The notes under the pieces: model-generated | Databases searched by the model: none | What the model was told of the DNA's origin: nothing | What the model saw: only the letters and a program-made list of their open reading frames with translations | Shown: positions 58,214 through 64,000 of the stretch, one piece after another | How the letters are laid out: every line of letters starts with the position of its first letter | How positions within the stretch are numbered: the stretch's first letter is position 1 | Position numbers and translations under genes: made by a program | NCBI RefSeq assembly: GCF_013240295.1 | Contig: NZ_JABETK010000004.1 | Span: forward strand, 186,001 to 250,000 | Direction of reading: 5' to 3' | DNA length: 64,000 nt | Origin: Neoaquamicrobium sediminum | GTDB lineage: Bacteria > Pseudomonadota > Alphaproteobacteria > Rhizobiales > Rhizobiaceae

Positions 58214-59007
58214 TTAAATGCGCGCGAGCCAGCTTGCGACCACCAACGCGGTGACCGTTGCATCCTCAATATGCGGGCAGTGGCCCGAGCCGGATATTTC
58301 CACATAGTCGGAACGTCCAGGCAGCTTCGATAAGGCTTGCATCTCCGAGGCCGTGCGCGTCCTGTCGCGCGAACCTCTCAGCAGCAGAAGCGGGATTGCA
58401 GGAAAACGCGAAACCTCTCCCGACAGATCATGTTTGCGGATTGCTGCCAGCATGCCAGCAAAAGTCTCTGCGTTCACACGACCGGCATCGCGGATCAGAG
58501 GCTCCAGGTCGATATGTTGGGGTTCCGAAAACCAGCTTTCGACGATCGTGCGTACAGTTTGACCAACGGGTGGTGCGCTTAGGTCACCCACGATTGAACC
58601 TATCGAAACTTCACCCTGTGACTGACCGAGACCGCTGTCCATGACAACCATCCCGTTGAGCACTTCCCGCGGTCGCGAAGCATGGTGAGTGCGATGCCGC
58701 CTCCCATCGAGTGGCCAACGACAACCAGCTTCCCCGAAGCTGTGCGAAGCTGAGAGACGAGAGTCGCCAGCCGCTCCGCCATCTCCCCGTAGTCGTCCCA
58801 TGGCTCGTCCGGCGCAAGCCCGAAACCGGGCAGGTCGACGGCTACAGTCGTCCACGATGGGGCATGGACACCCAATGCCTTCTGGAACGGTTCCCAGGAG
58901 GCCGCCGACAACATCGCGCCATGCACCAGCAAGGCGATATGCCTACCCTGACCGTAACGGCGCACGCGAAAGCCGGCGAGTATTTGCTCAACGGCCGCCG
59001 GAGACAT
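58214..59007 (-). CDS. Alpha/beta-hydrolase (one frame break)
   Basis: 264 residues after correction. Oxyanion-side HG in IALLVHGAMLSAASW, nucleophile elbow VVGHSMGGG (Ser), Asp region LLLRGSRDRTRTASE and catalytic His in SGSGHCPHIEDA. Near 58663 one base is lost in a GG/CC; correction joins LRDRGK to VLNGMVVMDSGLG. ATG 59007 overlaps the SDR gene by 20 bp. It is the last gene of an operon with CoA-transferase and lyase genes, so it may hydrolyse a thioester or ester intermediate. Confidence 0.82.
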
Positions 59008-59743
59008 CGAGCAATGCGCCAGTGACGTAGGACGCCGCATCACTCGCCAGCCAAAGGATCGAGGCAGCGACCTCTTGCGGATCCCCGGCGCGTTTCATGG
59101 GAATGTTCGGCGCCACCCTTTCCAGCCTGTCCACTAGGCCGGCGCGGGCATGGATCTCAGTGTCGATGAGGCCGGGCCGCACCGCGTTGACGCGGATGCC
59201 CTCGTGGGCAACCTCACGAGCGAGGCCGATAGCAAGCGTGTCGGTCGCACCTTTGCTGGCAGCGTAATGCACCCACTCCCCTGCCCCGCCGAGGGCTGCC
59301 GCGCGTGAGGAGACGATCACGATCGCCCCTCCCGGCCCGCCTCGCTCCGTGGACATGGCCCGTACCCCTGCCCGTGCGACCAGGAAAGCGCCGAGAATGT
59401 TGGTGTCGAACACATTTCTCAGGTCCGCCACAGTCGCATCGGCCAGCCGACCCACCCTCCCGCTTATGCCTGCGTTGACCACGACCGCACTCGGGGCGCC
59501 AAACATTGCGTCGGATGCGGCGAAAAGGTCTGCCACCCCGCTCTCGTCCGTCATGTCCGCCTTTACGGCAGTAGCGCGCCCGCCCGCCGCTTCGATTGCA
59601 GCCGCGACACGATCGGCAGCGCCTTGGTCTGAAGCGAAGGAAAAACACACATCATAGCCTGCCGCAGCGCCTGCTATGGCGGTAGCCGCCCCTATGCCAC
59701 GGCTGCCGCCACTGATCACCAGTCCCTTGCGCGCCTCAGCCAT
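58988..59743 (-). CDS. Short-chain dehydrogenase/reductase (SDR)
   Basis: 251 residues. Dinucleotide motif ISGGSRGIGAATAIAG, NAGISGRVG (catalytic Asn region), Ser in VIVSSRAAALGG, YAASKG (Tyr-Lys), PGLIDTEIHARAG. ATG 59743 is chosen because MAEARKGLVISGGSRGIG is the normal start; it overlaps the CoA-transferase stop by 8 bp. Probably oxidises or reduces a hydroxy- or keto-acid of the pathway. Confidence 0.88.
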   Translation of the reverse strand: MAEARKGLVISGGSRGIGAATAIAGAAAGYDVCFSFASDQGAADRVAAAIEAAGGRATAVKADMTDESGVADLFAASDAMFGAPSAVVVNAGISGRVGRLADATVADLRNVFDTNILGAFLVARAGVRAMSTERGGPGGAIVIVSSRAAALGGAGEWVHYAASKGATDTLAIGLAREVAHEGIRVNAVRPGLIDTEIHARAGLVDRLERVAPNIPMKRAGDPQEVAASILWLASDAASYVTGALLDVSGGR

Positions 59744-60889
59744 CAATGCGTTCTCCCCTTTCGTCACCAAATACCGCCTTCTGGTCAACCCCGAGCGCCG
59801 CGTGGCGGAAAGATCGTTTCGTCCCGCTGTCGTCCAGCTGACGCAGCACATGCCCCGGAACGGCGATCTGCCGGCCCGACGGCAAGGTGGCTGGCTGCAC
59901 ATCACCACGGGCGCGAAAATAGGGATCGCGCGCAATGCTCAGTCCGTCGTGAACAGGTGCAACTTCCAAGCCCGACGCCCGTAGCGCCTCGCCAGCTTCA
60001 TCGACGCTTCTGGCCGCGCCCCATGCACGCAGGGCGGAGAGCGGGTCGCCTTCCTCGCCCACGAGCTTCCCCAAGCGCTGACGCGCTTCATCATCGACTA
60101 GAACGGAAAGTTCCGTCCCGTCCGCGCAAGATACGCCAACCAGATGTGTCCCATCATCCGCTGCCCCCATCCGTAAGGGTTGTTGGTCCCGTTGCGAAGC
60201 GGCACCCTGCCTTCCTCTGCCAGCATCGCCGACTGCAGTTCGACCATTCGGTGCAACGGTTCGTAGAGCGCGATATCGATCTGGGCCCCCTCTGCGCCGT
60301 TGCAATCGCGCGCCCACAATGCCGTTGCCGCACCCAGCAGGCCGAAGAGGCTGGCGGACGCGTCGGCAAGGCTGAAGCCCACATGCAGCGGAATGTCGTC
60401 GGGGTCACCCGTCAGCGGCACGATCCCACTGAAGGCTTCGGCGATCTTCCCGAACCCGGGAATGGCGGCCATCGGGCCGGTCTGGCCGAACCCTGAGATG
60501 CTGACCATCACCAGCTCCGGATTGACCTGACGCAGGTCCCGCCAGCCGATCCCCAGCCGATCGAGCGCGCCGGGGCGGTTGTTCTCGATCAGTACGTCGG
60601 CATCACGGAGGAGTGTCAGCAGCCGCTCCCTATCATCCGCGTCCTTCAGGTCGAGGGTCACGCATTGCTTGTCGCGTACGCCGACGCCCCACCACACAGA
60701 CAGCCCATCGACCTCAAGTCCGAGTTGGCGTCCCGCATCGCCGCCGTCCGGCCGCTCGATCTTCACGATGTCGGCGCCGAAATCGGCCAGAAGGCTGCCG
60801 CAGAGGGGTCCGGCGATGACGTTGCCGAGTTCGACGACCCGCAAGCCTTCGAACGGAAGGCCGTATCCGGTAGCATGGTCTGCGCTCAT
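59736..60889 (-). CDS. CaiB/BaiF-family CoA transferase (one frame break)
   Basis: 384 residues after correction, class III CoA-transferase. Landmarks: LRVVELGNVIAGPLCGSLLA, FGADIVKIERPDGGD (catalytic Asp), VLIENNRPGALDRLGIGW, MVSISGFGQTGPMAAIPGF. The C run 60164-60168 is one base short; correction joins GTNNPYGWG to AADDGTHLVGVSCA. Transfers CoA between acids. The stop overlaps the SDR start; 4 bp overlap with the upstream lyase gene (GCATGAGC). Confidence 0.86.
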
Positions 60890-61782
60890 TGCGTGGTGAC
60901 GCCGTTGCGGCGGCCCTCTTCCACCACCTCCCGCGCGAGCGGAAGCATGGCGTAGTCCACCATCGAGCCCCGATAGCTGACGGCTGCATCGCCACGCGCG
61001 AGTGCGTCTTCCATTGCCGCAATCATTCCTGCGAAGTAGCGAATCTCGTCTTCCGTGGGCCGGAAAACCTTCTGTGCGATCGCGACATGACTCGGATGGA
61101 TCAGCACCGCGCCGGTGAAGCCGAGGCTCTTGGCTCGCTTTACGAGCATTTCGACCGCCGCATGGTCGTCGAGCTTCGTTCCGATGATGCTGGCCATTGG
61201 ATACACCGCCCCGCCGGCCCGGCTGTCCAGCACCATCTTGGAGGCGAGATAAAGCTGTTCAGTACCCTCCAGCGACGGGCTGAACCCCACAGCACGCGCA
61301 ACGTCGCCTGAGATCGGACCGCCGGTGACGCCGATTATACCGCGGCAGCGGTTGCTCGCCGCAGCGAGATCGCGCGCGGCCCACAGCCCTTCAGCCGTTT
61401 CCGGCAGTGGCATGATCGCGACCTGCCCGTGCGGCAGCCCCGCGCGTCCTTCCTCGTAGCCGAGAAGCCGGTCAAGCGCCCTGATTTCCTCGACCGTGCG
61501 TGACTTCGGCGGCATGATGCCCGCAAGGCCATCGCACACGATCGCCGAAACATCTTCAGCACCGGTTTCCGACATGGCATTGATGCGTACGAAGGCGGGA
61601 ATGCCTTTCTCCTTCATAAGGCCGATCATGTCACGGGCCATCGCCCGCCCCTCGAACTTCAGCTCCAGCGGAAGCGCGTCCTCCAGGTCGATCACCACAG
61701 AATCCGGTGCGAAGCGATCGACCCGTTCTGCCCAGTCGCGCTTGTGTGCCGGGATGAAGAGCATGGTACGAAGTGGCCACAT
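60886..61782 (-). CDS. HpcH/HpaI-type (CitE-like) aldol lyase
   Basis: 298 residues, TIM barrel. Motifs: MLFIPAHKRDW, SVVIDLEDALPLELKFEGR (metal Asp/Glu), AFVRINAMSETGAEDV, GIMPPKSRTVEEIRAL, IMPLPETAEGLW and GFTGAVLIHPSHVAIAQ. CitE-like enzymes cleave beta-hydroxyacyl-CoA such as citramalyl-CoA or malyl-CoA. Located between the TRAP genes and the CoA-transferase. The set suggests CoA activation followed by cleavage of a C5/C6 organic acid. Confidence 0.88.
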   Translation of the reverse strand: MWPLRTMLFIPAHKRDWAERVDRFAPDSVVIDLEDALPLELKFEGRAMARDMIGLMKEKGIPAFVRINAMSETGAEDVSAIVCDGLAGIMPPKSRTVEEIRALDRLLGYEEGRAGLPHGQVAIMPLPETAEGLWAARDLAAASNRCRGIIGVTGGPISGDVARAVGFSPSLEGTEQLYLASKMVLDSRAGGAVYPMASIIGTKLDDHAAVEMLVKRAKSLGFTGAVLIHPSHVAIAQKVFRPTEDEIRYFAGMIAAMEDALARGDAAVSYRGSMVDYAMLPLAREVVEEGRRNGVTTQ

Positions 61783-61785
61783 GGT

Positions 61786-62016
61786 TCAGCTTTCCTCTCG
61801 CGTCTTGGATTGTGAAGATCGTTCGCTCTCGCGCGCGGCGGCCACGAACTCCCAGCAGAGCAGCGCGGTAATCGCTGCCGCCGCGACGGCCACATACCCG
61901 AGAAAGAGCAGCGGCCGGATGAAGTGGAGGTTGGTACGGGCAGCCGTCCAGTAGAGGATGACGCACACGGCCACCGTTCCCACCCAGACGATCATATTGC
62001 GGGTTGAGCGCTTCAT
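61786..62016 (-). CDS. Small two-TM membrane protein in TRAP operon
   Basis: 76 residues with two membrane helices (NMIVWVGTVAVCVILYWTAA and LLFLGYVAVAAAAITALLCW) and a charged C-terminal tail. ATG 62016 overlaps the permease stop as ATGA; 3 bp separate its stop from the lyase start. It is too short for a normal DctQ subunit. I do not recognise its family; it may be an accessory subunit of the TRAP transporter. Confidence 0.7.
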   Translation of the reverse strand: MKRSTRNMIVWVGTVAVCVILYWTAARTNLHFIRPLLFLGYVAVAAAAITALLCWEFVAAARESERSSQSKTREES

Positions 62017-64000
62017 TGCGAACTCTCCGAAGATGCAGGTTGGGTACCACCCAAATCTCGCACGGCCTCGCTCGCGCCAGAGGTTTTTGCCCGCCGCCAA
62101 AGAACCGCAACTAGTGCAAGGGCGATTGCCAGCCCCGCCAGTTCGGTGACCCGGCTGCTCCAGATCATCATCAACGCCGCCACTGCCAAAAGTGCCCTCT
62201 CGTAATGTCGGGCGGTCACGAGGAACCAGCCTTCTATGGCGATCGCCAGCAGGAAGACTCCGCAAGCGGCGGTCGCCGTCGCGATCAGGATCTGCGGCCA
62301 TGCGCCGTCAAGCAGGAGCGACGTGTCGTAGATGAAGCAGAACGGAACGATGAACCCGGCCATCGCCAGTTTGAAGGCTTGATAGCCGGTCCGGTTGAGA
62401 TCCGCCTTCGCGATGCTTGCTGCCGCGTAGGCAGCTAAAGCTACCGGCGGTGTCACGTTGGCGAGGATACCAAAGTAGAATGCGAAGAGATGGCTGGCGA
62501 GTTCCGGGGCCCCCATCTGCACAAGGCCCGGCACGACCAGCACCGCGACCGTCAGGTAGACCGCCGGCGTCGGCAGACCCATGCCTAGAACCAGGGCAAT
62601 GATGGCCGTCAGCACCAGTGCGACAGGAAGAACTCCGTTTGACGTCTGAACCACAAAATCCGCAAGCAGATTACCCGCCCCAGACACCCACACCGTCCCC
62701 ATCAGGATGCCTGCACCGGCGACCGCCACCGCAACTGCGAGGTTGTTCGCGATGCCGTCCACGACCGACTCGACATATGAAACCATTGTCACGCGGGTAC
62801 TGGCGCGCAGGAGTGAAAGCACAAGCAACGCACCCAGCCCGATCAGGGCCGATCGCTGCGGCGACATGCCGAAGAAGAACGGCGCAACAAGCGCGGCGAT
62901 CGCAAGCAGGAAATGACCACCGCTGAGCAGAACCGGCCACAGGCGCGGCAGAGCACCCTCAACCTGGCTTAGTTTGTTGCGATGCGCGCGTAATCCGATC
63001 TGCGCGAAGATGGCGAAGAAGTAGAGCCCGGCAGGGATGATCGCCGCGATGACGATGTCCCAGTAATTTCGGCCGAGAAATCCCGCCATTAGGAATGCGG
63101 CCGAGCCGAGGATTGGCGGCATGATCTGGGCCCCGGAGGAGGCGACGGCCTCCACCGCACCGGCATATTCCGGACGGAAACCGGAGCGCTTCATCAGCGG
63201 GATGGTAAAGCTGCCAGTGCCCGCCACGTTGCCGACTACCGAGCCCGAGGCAGTGCCCAGCATGGCGCTCGACGCCACCGCAACATGGGCCGGTCCGCCG
63301 GGCCTTCGCCCCATGATGGCCAGCGAAAGATCCTGGAAGAACAAGACCGCGTTGGTGCGGACCAACATGGCTCCGAAGATCAGAAAGATCATAAGATAGG
63401 TGGCGGCCACCGCGGTGGTGGGGCCGAATATACCCTGGTCCTGCATGAACAGGATTTCCACCAATGTACGCCAGTTGACGTTCGGCGCGCTGAAGGCGCC
63501 GGGGAAATACTCTCCGAACAGGGCCTGTACGATGAAGAGCACAATGATCGCGATCATCGGCCAGCCGAGATAGCGCCGCGTGGCTTCCAGCACCGCCACG
63601 AGGTAAGTGACGCCGAAAAACATATCCGCGCCGTTGGGGAATCCGATCCTGCGCGCAAAGCTGGTATAGTCGCCGAAGACATAGATCATTCCGGCAAACA
63701 TCAGCCCCATCAGGACCACATCCGGCAGAAGGCCTGCGATACCGCGTGCCTGCCAGTGCCGGCCGGTTGCCGACTTCGCAAGCAAGGCGAGCGAAATGGA
63801 AGCAAACACGAAGGCTATTCTCTGCAGATAGCCAGTGATGGTGCCGAAGGCCGCGGTGTAGATCAGCAGGATGGCAATCGACAGGCTGAAGAACATGATC
63901 GTCACGGCCAGCGCCCGCTGAAGCGGTGTTCCCGCGACAATCACAGTTCGCAGTGGCGCCGTGACCGCGTCGTCGCTTGCAAGCGCGGCCACCCTGTCCG
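62013..64000 (-). CDS. TRAP transporter fused permease (TAXI type, DctQM), start beyond window edge
   Basis: At least 662 residues. The N-terminal DctQ-like helices are followed by the large DctM part: ATYLMIFLIFGAMLVRTNAV, GSVVGNVAGTGSFTIPLMKR, SSGAQIMPPILGSAAFLMAG, LVLGMGLPTPAVYLTVAVLV and NVTPPVALAAYAAASIAKAD. The frame stays open to the window edge, so the true start may lie outside; GTG 63992 is the first possible start inside. The TAXI-type binding protein is presumably encoded further on. It imports an organic acid. Confidence 0.87.
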   Translation of the reverse strand, partial: DRVAALASDDAVTAPLRTVIVAGTPLQRALAVTIMFFSLSIAILLIYTAAFGTITGYLQRIAFVFASISLALLAKSATGRHWQARGIAGLLPDVVLMGLMFAGMIYVFGDYTSFARRIGFPNGADMFFGVTYLVAVLEATRRYLGWPMIAIIVLFIVQALFGEYFPGAFSAPNVNWRTLVEILFMQDQGIFGPTTAVAATYLMIFLIFGAMLVRTNAVLFFQDLSLAIMGRRPGGPAHVAVASSAMLGTASGSVVGNVAGTGSFTIPLMKRSGFRPEYAGAVEAVASSGAQIMPPILGSAAFLMAGFLGRNYWDIVIAAIIPAGLYFFAIFAQIGLRAHRNKLSQVEGALPRLWPVLLSGGHFLLAIAALVAPFFFGMSPQRSALIGLGALLVLSLLRASTRVTMVSYVESVVDGIANNLAVAVAVAGAGILMGTVWVSGAGNLLADFVVQTSNGVLPVALVLTAIIALVLGMGLPTPAVYLTVAVLVVPGLVQMGAPELASHLFAFYFGILANVTPPVALAAYAAASIAKADLNRTGYQAFKLAMAGFIVPFCFIYDTSLLLDGAWPQILIATATAACGVFLLAIAIEGWFLVTARHYERALLAVAALMMIWSSRVTELAGLAIALALVAVLWRRAKTSGASEAVRDLGGTQPASSESSQ

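Noticed and set aside
1..64000. Search for CRISPR arrays, transposases, integrases, prophage genes
   Set aside because: No regularly spaced repeat units or relevant protein motifs were seen; the only repeats are the two inverted-repeat elements.

Overview
The window is GC-rich DNA whose gene families and compact operons (ATGA and GTGA stop/start overlaps) point to an alphaproteobacterium of the Hyphomicrobiales, most likely Phyllobacteriaceae (Mesorhizobium or Aminobacter type). The large palindromic repeats with CCCCCTCT...CTGCCGG arms, which I remember as common in such genomes, fit this. The order was inferred from family recognition, not from a search. The window is catabolic accessory or chromosomal DNA: transporters, hydrolases, CoA enzymes and local regulators, with one tRNA gene. 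No integrase, transposase, phage gene, CRISPR array or replication origin was seen.

Region 1 (1-19 kb) looks like a nicotinate / N-heterocycle catabolic locus. It holds a partial ferredoxin-NADP reductase, hyuAB (N-methylhydantoinase/oxoprolinase-type), a MarR regulator, the uncharacterised families DUF1185 and UPF0280, 6-hydroxynicotinate reductase, a molybdenum hydroxylase (fused 2Fe-2S/Mo subunit plus FAD subunit), nicotinamidase pncA and a five-gene branched-chain-amino-acid-type ABC importer. A TetR/MFS efflux pair sits inside it. A shared motif TTTGYAYAC lies in three of its promoter regions. Two large hairpin repeats lie between its genes.

Region 2 (19-40 kb): a frame-disrupted polytopic membrane protein, tRNA-Ser(CGA), two tandem paralogous amidohydrolases and, divergently, an operon of intradiol dioxygenase, SDR, beta-keto acid cleavage enzyme, quinone oxidoreductase, cupin and an oligopeptide-type ABC importer. 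A LacI regulator follows, with candidate operators GCAATCGNTTGC at several promoters. Next come a ThDP-dependent enzyme and a GABA branch (gabD, gabT) with an XRE-cupin regulator and its own shared motif.

Region 3 (40-46 kb): envelope and signalling genes: LssY-type protein, histidine kinase, response regulator, a degraded PepSY-like gene, an LTA-synthase-like sulfatase and cytochrome b561.

Region 4 (46-64 kb): a seven-gene operon of polyamine-type ABC transporter, amidohydrolase, amidase and acyl-CoA ligase with a divergent LysR regulator; an SLC13-type transporter; and an operon of TAXI-type TRAP permease, CitE-like lyase, CaiB-like CoA transferase, SDR and alpha/beta hydrolase.

An important caveat is that fifteen otherwise normal genes are broken by about twenty one-base indels, nearly all losses in G/C runs or doublets. 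In every case one-base corrections restore a full-length product whose length is a multiple of three. This pattern looks like sequencing or assembly error rather than gene decay, so these loci are annotated here as CDS with the frame break stated.
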